This document shows, in pieces, positions 23,831 through 35,329 of a DNA stretch of 64,000 nt (positions are counted from its first letter, which is position 1; the number at the start of each line of letters is the position of its first letter). The position numbers and the translations under genes are program-made. The DNA is taken from contig OZ017767.1 in assembly GCA_963969345.1 (NCBI GenBank), forward strand, positions 9,861,547-9,925,546, read 5' to 3'. The notes below the pieces were generated by a model. The model worked only from the letters and a program-made list of their open reading frames with translations, had not been told where the DNA came from and made no database searches. This stretch comes from Turbatrix aceti (taxonomy: Eukaryota; Nematoda; Chromadorea; Rhabditida; Panagrolaimidae).

Positions 23831-25236
23831 AATTTTGTTGCGTATTCTCATTATTTATTTCAACAATTTCATAAATATTTTTCGAGTATTACCATTGAGA
23901 AGAGCAATCAAAAAACATAATGAATTTGCATTAAAAACAAACGGTAGGATGATAATATGTTTTTTGTAGTCGTCTAATTACCTCTCTATATAGTAAGGTG
24001 TTTTTACAAAGACACAATTTTAATTTTACGGTATGTATATTCGATAAAATCCAAATTTTACGCTGATAACGGTTTGGCGGGCCATTAGGTCCGGAGCCAT
24101 TGATTTGAAAAAGATAATGCACGCTTTATCATAATTGTCAAAATAGTCAATGGCGAAAGCGCGATAGAGGGAGGAGGCGGCGCGCAGGGTCAAGTGGGTG
24201 AGTGTGAGCGAGCGAGCGATAGCGCAAGGACGATTGCGTAAGACAAAAAAATGATTCTGTTAAATTAATTTTAAAAATGTTGAAAAAAATATTTTTGAAT
24301 TCCTCGGAAATAGGCAATCATAATGATGGGTCATTTGACAATCAAAAATCAAAAATGAACAAATTTGAATTTTTGATTTTAAAAAAAATAATTTTTGCTA
24401 GATACTGGGGTAGGGGCAAATGTGATATCAATAGCATTGACATTTTTTGCTGCGTATGAAAAACATTTTTTCAACATTTTAAAAATTAATTTGAATAATT
24501 CAATTTTTTGATCTCTCAGAAAATGAAATCCATGGTGAGTGGGCGGAACAGACAGCGGGTGCAGAGACGGACGGCGCACATGCCATCAGTCGAGAGAACC
24601 GCAACGGCGGTGACAGTGGGCGATTGGGTGATGGCGAAAGATGGCAAAACAAGAGATTGTTGTTATTAATTTTGATGATTTATGTATCACATAATTTTAT
24701 GATTTTTGTTAAATTGCTATTTTTCCTGGGCCCCAGTGTTAGTGTTAGTACATATTCTTTGAATATTTTTTTGTGTTTGGTGTTATGCTTTGAAACGGGT
24801 CAATAAGCGATTGCAGCGGGCGAGGATTTATTAGGCGATGGCGAAAGATGCGCGATATTGAAAAGCAACATTATTACTTATGTTTTACAAAAGCGTCAAA
24901 CAAATTACATGGGGCCCCAAAGGGGCCCCCATTGTATTTATGTATTCCAATATTTTTAAAGCGGGTCAAAAAACGATTATATGTATTTGATCTGATTTTG
25001 ATAATATGCAAATTATCGGTTATTCTAAAAGATAATAACAAAAAATAATTATTTTCTATCGGTAAAATTATGATCGGCAAAAGATAAACGAAAAACGGGC
25101 AAAAAGAAAATAAACAACAAAACGATAAACGATCCTTTTCGATTTTACGATCCTTCTGATCCTTCCTTGATACCTTTACCTTGCCTTCCCCTTCCTTCCT
25201 TTTCCCTTCCTGGGGCCCCCGTAGGGGGCCCCCCCT
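23831..25236. other. repeat-rich intergenic region
   Basis: No gene was found. It holds G-rich words with gcgatggcgaaag repeated near 24150, 24630 and 24835, an inverted-repeat structure (24261-24490), and two GGGGCCCC-type palindromes near 24911-24931 and 25210-25231. The second palindrome abuts the broken 3' end of the first membrane-protein pseudogene. Confidence 0.45.
24261..24490. repeat. inverted repeat, possible small MITE
   Basis: The arm at 24261-24293 (taaattaatttt...gttgaaaaaa) is the near-complement of 24458-24490. An inner hairpin at about 24346-24381 pairs aaaatcaaaaat with atttttgatttt. It looks like a fold-back element. Its ends and a target duplication could not be fixed. 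Confidence 0.4.
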
Positions 25237-26010
25237 TTAGCCTTGTTGAATATAATAACACTCATTATACAAATCAGCAGTACAGAATTTCGTTGCCGCT
25301 ATGGAAAATAATTCGGCCCCGATTAGGAAAAAGCAGTAGATAGCAATGCGCCATGCAATGCTGCGTTGATTTTCGTTAACAGTTTGTGTAACAGGTTTAA
25401 AAAAGTTTTTTCCACTTTTAATTCGCCAAGATAATTTAAAGCGTAGTTCCAGAAAAATTAGTGTGTACAAAAATGTTGTGATGTATAAAATAAGATTTGA
25501 GGGTGTAAAAGTAATCTCCTCTGTCCGATAGAGATTTAATATTAGCACAATTGTAAACGTGAAAAATTCCAACTTATCTTCATTGTAATCAATGAATGTA
25601 ATTGTAGAGTAGTATCCCACTGTTACAGTTATAGTAATGGAAATAATTGTTAAAAAAGCGCAAATAGCATAAACAAATTTGCTTTTAAAAATTTTTGAAT
25701 GCAGCCATGGAATGTAGAAAATTAAAAATTGATTCAGAGATAGCGTAAATAATCCAAACCAAAACGCGTTTTTTATAATATTATTGTACTAAAATCACAT
25801 TTTTTCATCCTAATTAATAAATATATAACTCACAATTACACCATAGGCATTTAAAAACGTTTTATCAGAAACTTTTTTAAATAATTCTGTTTGCGATGTT
25901 TTATCTGTGTAATTTTTTGACGAAATATTGGTATTTTGTGGTATTATAGATAATTCCATAACCGTAGTAAACATGTTATACAATCTGATGAGATTAAAAA
26001 ATGAATAGAT

Positions 26011-26177
26011 TGTTACGCAGATCTTAAGACCGCGATACGCCGTAGCTCCGCCCCGCACTACTCGTGCGATGGCGCCCGCACTCTCTCATTAGGAGTCGAA
26101 GATCGGGCTAGTGTTGAGTCGTACATGTCTCTCCGGGAATAAACAGGACACAGAAATACCGCTACACTTTGGCAACA
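26011..26177. repeat. left LTR of the TRIM-like element
   Basis: 167 bp, TG...CA ends, identical by eye to the right LTR at 27021-27187. Confidence 0.92.
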
Positions 26178-26180
26178 TTG

Positions 26181-26197
26181 TGGAGGTCCTACCACGG
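26181..26197 (+). other. putative primer-binding site
   Basis: TGGAGGTCCTACCACGG begins with the TGG expected opposite a tRNA 3' CCA and lies three bases after the LTR. Its complement (…TAGGACCTCCA) resembles the 3' end of eukaryotic tRNA-Gln species. The tRNA assignment is from memory. Confidence 0.6.
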
Positions 26198-27005
26198 CCG
26201 TCTGCCCCTTGGTCTTCGATCAAGGACAAGCAGCCGGATCAGAGATTTTGTTACGATTTCGACCTAGTCGACTCCCGGCTTTTCCAATGTATGTGTATTT
26301 TCGGTTATTTCATTACATGTTGTTTTGGTGAGTGGCAGCATGTATACCATCTATGCGATAGCAGAAAAAATTCCAGCGCCATACATTTTGGTAAAGTCTA
26401 GTGGTCACTGGCGCTAGACCATCGGCACAAAGGTTATTGGTATCCCTTACTGTGCACTAGCTGCAAGTGACTACACTCGTTCGGAACGGCGACGAAGAAC
26501 ATCGATTGGTATTTGGCTAGCAGTATGTGGATCGCAGCGCAGCTGTCCGAGTGGGACAGATCGCCGCAGCAAGGACTTGCGCGCGGACGACAGATCGCAA
26601 CTAGGGCACTGACCCGATAACGCCGAGCACCTCTCTCAAAGCGCGATGATCGACGACGGGAAGAGGCAGAGACCCCCCGCAAATTGAAAAACGACATCTG
26701 CAGCTCATTAATCATGCTCAGGCAGAAATCAAAACCGCATCCGAGACTTCAGCAGAAGCAGACTGAAACGCGGAGACCGCGTTCAACCCTGGTGGGGAGG
26801 GTGAACGGATAGCGGCAGTTGAAATCACAACCCCAACCACTCATGGTCACTGAAGATCCGCTGCAGACTCCTACGCGCCAAGCCAACAACATACGTCGTT
26901 TCCGAGCCTGTGCTCCCCTACCATCTTTTTGTTCCCCCTTTTAAATACTGTATCGTTGTTAGACATTGTAACGATCACCGGATGAGATGACGAGGACGTC
27001 ATCAA

Positions 27006-27020
27006 GCGAGGTGGGGAGGA
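27006..27020 (+). other. putative polypurine tract
   Basis: gcgaggtggggagga ends exactly where the right LTR begins. It is purine-rich, as needed for plus-strand priming. Confidence 0.65.
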
Positions 27021-27187
27021 TGTTACGCAGATCTTAAGACCGCGATACGCCGTAGCTCCGCCCCGCACTACTCGTGCGATGGCGCCCGCACTCTCTCATT
27101 AGGAGTCGAAGATCGGGCTAGTGTTGAGTCGTACATGTCTCTCCGGGAATAAACAGGACACAGAAATACCGCTACACTTTGGCAACA
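27021..27187. repeat. right LTR of the TRIM-like element
   Basis: 167 bp, identical by eye to the left LTR, and preceded directly by a purine tract. Confidence 0.92.
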
Positions 27188-28130
27188 AGATAATGCTTAG
27201 ATAAATGATTATGAAAATAAAAAATGTGCTCCCCTTTGACATATTGCATTCCTTACAAAATCGATTCTGAAAATGATAAGCATTTTATTAGTAGTCAAGT
27301 TTCATTCATTCATTTCATTTCATTTATTCTCTAACTCGTACGCACCATATCATACATACAACACTACAATGAACAGTCAGAAGGTGATGAAGATGATGAT
27401 GGCGACTCGTACGTAGAGGGGCCCATCCGGAACGGATGTCTTTGCGATACGTGCACCCTGAGTTCGCAGCTCTTACAGGGGACGGGACGTGTTTTTGGTG
27501 TGGTGTGTTTTTCCACTGTATTCTGTGTAGACTACAAACCTTCAACACAGAATACAGTGCTGCAATGTTCAAGTAAATGAGAAATAATCCTACTTCAAAT
27601 AAAAAAATGTAGTTGTAAAACGATAGGTCCCAATAATTTTTTACCATTTTTAAAATGTAGGATGACGACAGTTACATAAATATGGATACAGTGTCCTTCG
27701 AGGAATTTGTCAAGTTGTTTATAAAAAATGCCCTTAAGTACTGGTTAGTTATATATTCCATTACAATCCTCTCAGACAACCTCTACTGTTTTTGAGAATT
27801 CAGCAGAAAAACATTAGTTTCTTCTGACTTTTGGTGTCCGGCTGCAAGATGAGATTTGTTGTTGTCTGAAGACCAGTTGCAAAGCCACATGCTAACGTTT
27901 ACATATTCAACAAATACAACTTTTGCAGATACATATAATAGATAAAATGTTTTGCTGTTTATTTGTAAGAGCAGTACACCTTTTACCAAATACATACAAA
28001 CCCCATCTCTTCAACTTGTAATTGTTTGTTTCTTTTGAGATTGTGAATTGACTTATTAGTCAACAAAACTTTCACAAAAAAGTCAATCGTAAAATACTGT
28101 ATTTTTATTATTTTCGTCAACCAATCGGAA

Positions 28131-30397
28131 ATGGATTTTAATACAAATTGGAATCTATCATTTTACACTTATCTTTTCACGTTCGAAATGGGATTTGTTG
28201 TGATTTACCTTAATGTTTCAGCCCTTTATTCTGTATTGAAAGTTTGTCGTTTCCAATTAAGGCAGGATAAAATGACAATAATTTTCAGAATCGATTTAGT
28301 CAAGATTGCAATATGCCAAAAGCATGTACGTTTTTTATCTGTATTATTATTTATTTAAGCATTATTTATTCCATCTTCAACCTTGTGCGCATATTCAACA
28401 TGTTTACTACAGCATTAGATCATTCCTTCATGAATCAAATGTTAATAAAAACTGATAAATTAGATGTTAGAAAATATAATGAATCTGTAGTTCATAATCT
28501 CAATTTGTTGAAAGAACTTTTAAAACAAACAACCGAAAAATTGCTATTAATTTCTTATGGTGTAATGGCAAGTTTTTATAGTAACTTGTTAACTTTTCTG
28601 AATATTTATTTTTATTTATTTCAGTATGACAATTACATTAGTAACATGTTTTGGTTTGGATTATTTACGCTCTCACTAAATCAATTTTTTATTTTTTATT
28701 TTCCACACGGAGAAGTCGAAACCAAGCTTACGTCGACGCAGAGTCAGACATACGGCATGTTAAGTCAGATTACGGTCGACTTAAGCGATGTCAGACTTGC
28801 GACAAACTTGCAACAAGTTTGAAAAAAATGAAAAAATAAAAAAATGAACGTTTTTCGCTGTTCATAGGGCTGCAATCTGACATTTACATGGCACAAACTT
28901 AACATTTTGTCAAAAATTGGTTGTATCAAGCTTGCGGTGCAGCAAAGTCAGACTTGTGCCCCTTAATTTGGCAATTTGCCTGAAGTTGTTCAATTCAAAT
29001 TTTACTTTTTTTGTTTTTTTTGATGAAAAGTTATCGAATCTCAAAGCGAAATTGACTTCGCGATCTTTCGATAAAAATTTTGCATTCGATTCATGTTTCA
29101 ATTCTTTCTTGTTTTCAGTCAGTGTTCGCATTTGTCCGTTTGTGTCGAGCTTTTGTTTTTTATCTGTTGTTTTTTTTCGTTTTAGATATCAGTTTCGACG
29201 TTGCGCGGAGTGATGATTGCCGAGAGAAGCACTTCTTTACCAACAACTACTTTTTATGATTCAAAACAACTTCGAGGTTTGTTTGTAAGTTTTTATGTAC
29301 ATTTAACAAAAAGATTATACATTTTTTCAGGAATCAGAATCATGAAAAGCGCCCCTGAATCATCATTACGAAAATACCGCTGAATCAAAAATGCTTGACG
29401 ACGAACGCGTCCGCGACGGAACTGGCACCGGTGATCATACCCGCACATCGACGACAACAGCACCCATGGTTAGCCGTTGATCCGGCGTTATTCTTGTCTT
29501 TTTTTGTTAACTTGATGATTGTTTTGTTAATTTGAGCACATAAAATGATGCAATGAGAAAACGTGGACACAAGGGGACACAATAGGGATGGAAAACACAA
29601 AATAACAACCGGGCACGAACGCTACCTAATATGCAAATTTTACGCCTATACGTTAAGCTTGCGTCGAGTCAGAGTTAAGCTTGCGTCCTTTTTATGGCAA
29701 GTTTACAAATGGCCGGCGCAAACTTAACTTTAACGGGACGCAAGCTTGGTTTCGACTTCTCCGTGCATGGCTTGAATCCAAAATATTTAAAAGCAAATTT
29801 GTGTACGTCATTTGCATTGTTTTAACTATTGCTTCTATCGTTTTGACAATAATTTTGGGTATATATTGTGCAATCGTGATTTTTGGTTGCAATGTGGATG
29901 AATTAGAATTTGGCCTGGCCGTATTGTTTTTTACATTTAATATATTCTATATACTTTTATTTACTACATCAACTATGAATGAGATCGACAAACAAATTTT
30001 TTCATATACTAAACCCATTCTATATCTCTCAACATTTCTGTACATATTGATTATCCTTGAACTACGATTCAAACTAAGTTGGCGAATCAAAAGTGGAAGA
30101 GACTTTTTCCAACCCGTTACACAAACCGTTAACGAAAATCAACGCAAAATAGCATGGCGCATTACTGCCTATTGCTTTCTTTTGATCGGGACCGAGTTTC
30201 TTTCTATAATGGCTAAACACTTTGTATGTCATTCATTGTTAGTTGACGATACTGAAAACACTGTATGCTATTATAATGATTTTGGGGACCAAACAAGCCA
30301 TATTATCATTTGTTTTTAATGCGAACTCACTATGTTTCTTGATCGCTTTATTGAACGGTAATTGTCGCATAATTTTTGTCAATGTGTTGAAATAAAT
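28131..30397 (+). pseudogene. multipass membrane protein (7TM-like family), copy B, disrupted
   Basis: Exons 28131-28241, 28289-28567 and 28625-28705 continued at 29768. Exons 1 and 2 have the same lengths (111 and 279 nt) as copy C. The second intron begins gcaagt, a GC-AG intron; the sister copies have gtaagt or gtgagt there. Exon 3 is split by a 1060-bp TIR element inside FYFP|WLESKIF. After the conserved LELRFKLSWRIKSG block the gene lacks 8 nt relative to copy C, so the frame ends at 30319, while the sequence for the last helix (NANSLCFLIALLNGN) survives in another frame up to about 30397. Two independent lesions make it a pseudogene. Original function: see copy A. Confidence 0.78.
28706..29765. 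mobile_element. non-autonomous DNA transposon with CACGGAGAAG terminal inverted repeats
   Basis: Perfect terminal inverted repeats of at least 24 bp (CACGGAGAAGTCGAAACCAA…) bound a 1060-bp insertion. The flanking CA is duplicated (28704-28705 and 29766-29767), as judged by alignment with the uninterrupted copies. Both ends carry repeated subterminal words (aagcttgcgtc, gtcagactt, ttaagtcag), a usual sign of transposase-binding sites. No transposase frame was found. The 2-bp CA duplication does not fit a superfamily I can name with confidence. Confidence 0.82.
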
Positions 30398-31505
30398 AAC
30401 TGATCAGTAACGAAAAAATAAAGTCCACACAACACAAATGAAATATCTAAACACTAACACCTCAAGATCCGTTTTTCAGTCGTCTGGCAAAAAAAGAACC
30501 TGTCGAGGCTAATGTCTTTTAGCTGATTTTGAATAATATGTATATCTCATGGTTGTCTGATAGGAGTGTAATAGAATTTATAACTAACCAGTATTTATAG
30601 GCATTTGTGCTCGTTATTAGAATTATTGTTTCATTTCCTCCAAGTTTTGAGAAATACGCTAATTTACATTTACTTGTGCTTAATTATTCATTACAAAAAT
30701 TAGAGAGATAGTAAAGAAATCGAGAATTACTGGAATTCTTTTATTTGAGTCAAATGTTTTGAAATGTTATATTTATATTTTTGGAATTACTCATTTTTCA
30801 CTTACCTTTTCACTTTTGAAATGGGATTTGTTGTGATCTACCTTAACATCGCAGCTCTGTATTCTGTGTTAAAAGTTGGTTGTTTGCAGCTTTGGCTAAT
30901 TGTTAAATAATGATAAAAACTTTCAGAATCGATTTAGTAAACAATGCAACATGCCAAAAACGAGCACATTTTTTATTTGTATAATAATTTATCTAAGCAT
31001 TATCTATTCTATTTTCAACTTTTTACGCCTGTATTCAATATTTTCTTTAGCTTTGGATTATTATTCTGAGCAAAAAATTAAGCAGGAACTTATACAAAAT
31101 TACAACTCTACTCAACAACCCAATATCACTTCATATGAAGCTTCATTAGTAGCAATCGGAATAAAAACTAGCTTAAAAATTTATTTAAATTCAATGGGGA
31201 CAATTGTAAGTTTTAAATTATGATATTTAATTTCGATAAAAAAAATCTGTTTTCAGTTAAGCAATGTTTCAAAAAACATGTCTTGGTTTGGATTGTTCAC
31301 GTTATCACTGAATCAGTTTTTAATTTTTTACGTTCCATGGATGGAATCTAAAATTTTTAAAAGTAAATTTGTGTATGTTATCGGCATTATCTTAATCATG
31401 ACTACCATTCTTCTGACAGCATTGTTGGGATATGTCTGTACACTCACAGTTCTTGAAATTTCTAATGGAATTAACCAGGAGCAGTTATTGATGCACACCG
31501 CCATA

Positions 31506-33957
31506 CTCACAAAAAAAAAATTTCGGTCATTGCTTTCTGAAAAGCAATTAATTGATGTCGGGACAGCAAAATATTGCTAAGTTAGCTGCCTTAAAACCGC
31601 GTTGCTTTCGGGAAAGCAATGTTGGTTTTGCATAACATTGCTTTTTAGACAGCAATAAATTGCTATTCTGCAAACCACGTTGCGGCCAGTTTTGCGTTGG
31701 TCTCAGCACGAAAAGCGTTGGCAAAGCGTGACGAACCCCCTTCCCGTTGCTGCTTTTTTGGCCCCATACGCCCCTTCGATACGGTATTAGGTACGGTATT
31801 TATTATTATTACAACAAACAATGAATACAACAAACAAAAAGAGAAAAAATAAAGAATTCCAAAAACTTGTCGTTAGGCACAGCAGATTCAGTCATCTTGC
31901 CCGCGGGCCAAAAAGATCTTGACGCGTTTTTCTCGACGACGGTAGCGTGTTGTCATCGTCGACAAAGCGGCAGATTACTAACATTATGTCGACGTCGGAG
32001 TAAGGATGATGCCATTTTTATTACAGCGATACATGGGTTGACATTTGAAGTAGCCTAAAAACAACCCATCAAAGGAGTCATCAAAAGGTTCAAAACTCAC
32101 CAAAAAAAACACCGGCACGCACTTTGACGGCGGTTACGTTAAGCCGGATGATTAGAGAATCGTGATGGGTTTCTCGTCGACGACAGAAGTGTGTAAAACC
32201 ATTGAAGTAGCCTGAAACGCAAATTGACACGTTTGTTTCTCAGGATGAGTGTAAAAAGGCAGAAAAAGGCTGTAATACCAAAAAATTCATTAACAACCAA
32301 CAAATGACATGTGTTTACAATTTTCGAGTTACCGTGAGTTGGCAAAGCATGCGGTTCTGAAGCGCCGACGATCGACAATATCGGTAACCTATCATCAGCC
32401 TAGTAATCCCCCAACTCAAACGCCAACCTCAAGAACCTATCAACAAGCGAAATCAGAACAGCAGCATGGCCAAGCCACGATACAACGAATTTTTTCAAAA
32501 AAATGTCATTTGAAAGCCCAAAAAATCTTCCCACCCCCTCCCCAAACTCACCAACGTTGCTGCCAGTCACTGTCCTGTCATCCTGCCGCTTCATAGTAGT
32601 CCATGGGTAGTTGCAGCACAAAATATACGTCGAAGAGCAAGCGAAACAACAACAAATAGAAGCAAAAGTCATAAAAATGAAGAAAAAACAAGAAAAAATT
32701 CCAAGTCTTAGGGCTGCGAACTCGTCCGATCGCGTTGCCAAATTTTCGCGTCGGGAGTTGCAAAAACGAGATGTGACGCCTGTGTGCGCGTTTTGAACAA
32801 TTCGATCAAACTAATTATTTTTAAAATTCAAAAACTTTGGTCAATTATTACGTATGTTTCTGAAATTTTAGGACGTGGTCAAATGAAATTTTGTCTATCG
32901 AGTGGATATACTCCCGTTTTACAAAATTGTCATTTTTGAACAAATTGAGTAGGGTGTACTAGAAAAATCGTATCTCAATGAATAATAAAGTTAGAAACCC
33001 AGTTTTTTAAGCATTAGACGCACAAGAAAATTTTCTATCTAGCAAAAATTTTTATTCTTACTGTTACCATTAAAAAACTATGAGAAAAAATGACATTTTC
33101 ACGAAATACATAATTTTAGGACTTTTTTAGGAACTTGATCCAAACATGAGTTATACCAGTGAATTCTCCAGTATCTTTTTTATCCACTCTGAAAATTTCA
33201 GAATTTTATCTCTCTTCTGTGCGCAGGTGCATAATTTTTTCTAGACCCTACTTTTTTTAGTTTTTCGACCTCAGAAATTTTGAAAGTAGGGTTCGGAAAA
33301 AAAATCAGCACGACGCGCGTTTTCAATGTAAAATTCTGAAAAGTTGGGACCTGAGGTGAAATTGAACGCTGAAGCCGATAGAGTCCATTTCGTTTTCATG
33401 TTTCTTATCAGAAATTTTTCACATCAAATTTTGTCGGAAATTTCAATTTTTTAGAAACTTGTAGGTTGACATGGTATCCTTTTTTGTGAATCGGAAGTTA
33501 GGAAATTTTGTTGTGCTTCAGAATTGCTTTTGTCTGCATTTCTAGCTCATTTGGTTCATGTGCTACAATTTTTCTACCATACCTCCTTGAATTTCAATAA
33601 TTTTGATCGAATCCAGAAAGTTTGAACATTTCATGCTATAGAGCACATCTTGTTCTGTCTGTAAAAAAATTTTCACATAAAAAACTCAATTTTGAAACGA
33701 AATACAATTTTTCAAAATTCTGTACCAAATCGACGTCGAGAAAAGAACAGTTAGTTGCGCGCAACGTGCGATAGTGTCTGCAACTCGGTGCGCGGAAGAA
33801 AAAGCTTCGTGCAACTCAACAAATTTTGGCTTACTATTGCTTACTAAAAAGCAATATGCATGTTGTAACGTTCATATTGCTTGCTGTGAAACAAATAATT
33901 GCTTAGCACAAAGGAAAATTTTCGACGACATATTGCTTGTTTAAATTTTTCTGTGAG
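31506..33957. mobile_element. 2.45-kb TA-flanked transposon with CTCACA ends
   Basis: The insertion is flanked by TA (31504-31505 and 33958-33959), with short inverted ends CTCACA(A/G)AAAAA. Both terminal regions are studded with attgctt/aagcaat words in both orientations (31530-31680 and 33825-33940). No transposase frame was recognised. The inner part (32870-33720) is related to the palindromic repeat at 46840-47740 and may be an older element nested inside. TA duplication suggests Tc1/mariner-like mobilisation; that is an inference. Confidence 0.75.
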
Positions 33958-34320
33958 TAATATCAGTTTTAGTTGTTTTTACTTTTTTCCCGAGTCTCAA
34001 AGAAGGTAATCCTATACAATTAAATATTATGTTATACCTCACAACATTTTTGTATACATTAATTTTTTTGGAACTACGCTTCAAGCTATCTTGGAGGATA
34101 AAGAGTGGAACAGACTTCTTCAAACCGGTTACACAAAGCGTTAACGAAAATCAACGCAAAATTGCGTGGCGCATTGCTTTCTATTGTTTCCTCTTGATCG
34201 GCGCCGAATTTCTTTCAACAATGGCTGCAAGATTATGTACCATTACTGATAAAACCGAAATGTGTTGGTTCGATTTTAGAGAACGAACCAATCATCTTAT
34301 AATCTTATCATTTGTTTTTA

Positions 34321-35329
34321 ACAGACAGTCTGCGAGCCGATTTGAATTCGACGACACAGCAATTTTTACACTTTCAAATGTTTTGAGCCAAAGTTGTAGA
34401 GGACCATAAGGGCAGTCTATATTTGCAATATTAAATTTAAAAAAAATCGGATTCTGGAGATTTGGCTTCAGATGTGTTTTCAAAAAATAGGATGGCACGT
34501 GTTCAGTTTGCGGGGAAATAATCTAAAAAATTGTTTATAGGGGTTTCAAAAAACGGGGCACACGATAGCATACTCAGATTTTTCAAAAAACAACACCAAA
34601 TATTTTTTATTGAATTTCGCCTTCACAAAATCGGCTTTACCGTTCCTTAAAAAAAATAATCGGGCTATACCACCTATCCTATCTGAAAGAGCGATTTTTT
34701 TGGCACATAACGTAGTGTTCTTTGAAAAAACGTAGAGTGCCTTACGCCTTCGGGGTCTTGATTTGTGGTAAAAACGACATAAAAACCCCCTTTTTTGTGC
34801 TCGCGCGCGCGTGCGCATGCGCGTGCGCACTTCCCGCCATGTGTTTTGAAGGGGTTTTTGGTCGTTTTTACTACAAATCGGGACCCAGAGGGCGGAAAGC
34901 ACTCTACGTTTTTTCAAAGAACACTACGCTATGTGCCAAAAAACTCGCTCTTTCAGATAGGATAGGTGGCATAGTCCGATTATTTTTTTTAAAGAACGGT
35001 AAAGCCGATTTTGTAAAGGGGAAATTCAATAAAAAATATTTGCAGTTGTTTTTTGAAAAATCTGAGTAAGCCATCGTATTCCGCGTGCTCTGAAACCCCC
35101 GTAAGCAAATTTTCAGATTATTTCCCCGCAAACGAAACACGTGACATTCATTTTTATGAAAACACATCTGAAGCCAAATCTCCAGAATCCGATTTTTAAA
35201 AAATCTAATATTGCAAATATAGACTGCCCTTATGGTCCTCTACAACTTTGGCTCAAAACATTTGAAAGTGTAAAAATTGCTGTGTCGGCCCTCTCCCCTT
35301 GTTTGTAAATCGGCTCGCAGACTGTCTGT
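34321..35329. mobile_element. 1-kb near-perfect palindromic transposon with TA target duplication
   Basis: The 1009-bp element is an almost complete inverted repeat from its ends (ACAGACAGTCTGCGAGCCGA…) to a centre near 34805-34830, which is an alternating gcgcgcgtgcgcatgcgcgtgcgc stretch. The arms are about 490 bp each and differ at scattered positions. The flanking TA is duplicated (34319-34320 and 35330-35331). It codes for nothing recognisable. Transcribed through, it would form a ~490-bp double-stranded RNA hairpin. Confidence 0.88.

Larger units (their letters stand above)
26011..27187. mobile_element. non-autonomous miniature LTR retrotransposon (TRIM-like)
   Basis: The 1177-bp element has two identical 167-bp direct LTRs starting TGTTACG and ending GGCAACA. 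A primer-binding site lies three bases after the left LTR and a purine tract lies directly before the right LTR. The flanking 4-bp duplication is agat (26007-26010 and 27188-27191). The 843-bp interior has no gag, protease or polymerase frame that I can recognise, so it must be mobilised in trans. It sits in exon 2 of membrane-protein copy A. By eye I saw no difference between the two LTRs, which points to a recent insertion. Confidence 0.9.
25237..27647 (-). pseudogene. multipass membrane protein (7TM-like family), copy A, disrupted by an LTR element and 3'-truncated
   Basis: Minus-strand exons: 27647-27540, 27266-27188 continued at 26006-25834, and 25788-25237. Exon 2 is split by the retroelement at 26011-27187; with the element and one agat copy removed all phases agree and 303 residues are encoded. 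The family pattern is an N-terminal helix (LFLIYLNIAALYSVLK), a second helix (FFIFIIIYLSIIYS), FGLFTLSLNQFLIFYIPW, SKIFKSKFVYAI, then the most conserved block LELRFKLSWRIKSG-x-FF-x-PVTQTVNENQR-x-IAWRI. Copy A stops 45 codons earlier in its last exon than copy C, where its sequence runs into a GGGGCCCC palindrome, so it lacks the last helix. Intron 1 is also longer than in the sister copies. Probably a nematode serpentine receptor family, but I could not place it. Confidence 0.75.

Noticed and set aside
26111..26715. Open frames of 93-96 codons inside the TRIM-like element
   Set aside because: No gag, protease or polymerase motif, and the frames run into the LTR. They are chance frames in a more G+C-rich segment.
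31867..32796. Several 60-113-codon frames inside the 2.45-kb element
   Set aside because: None shows transposase motifs (no DDE or DDD spacing, no helix-turn-helix) and they overlap on both strands.
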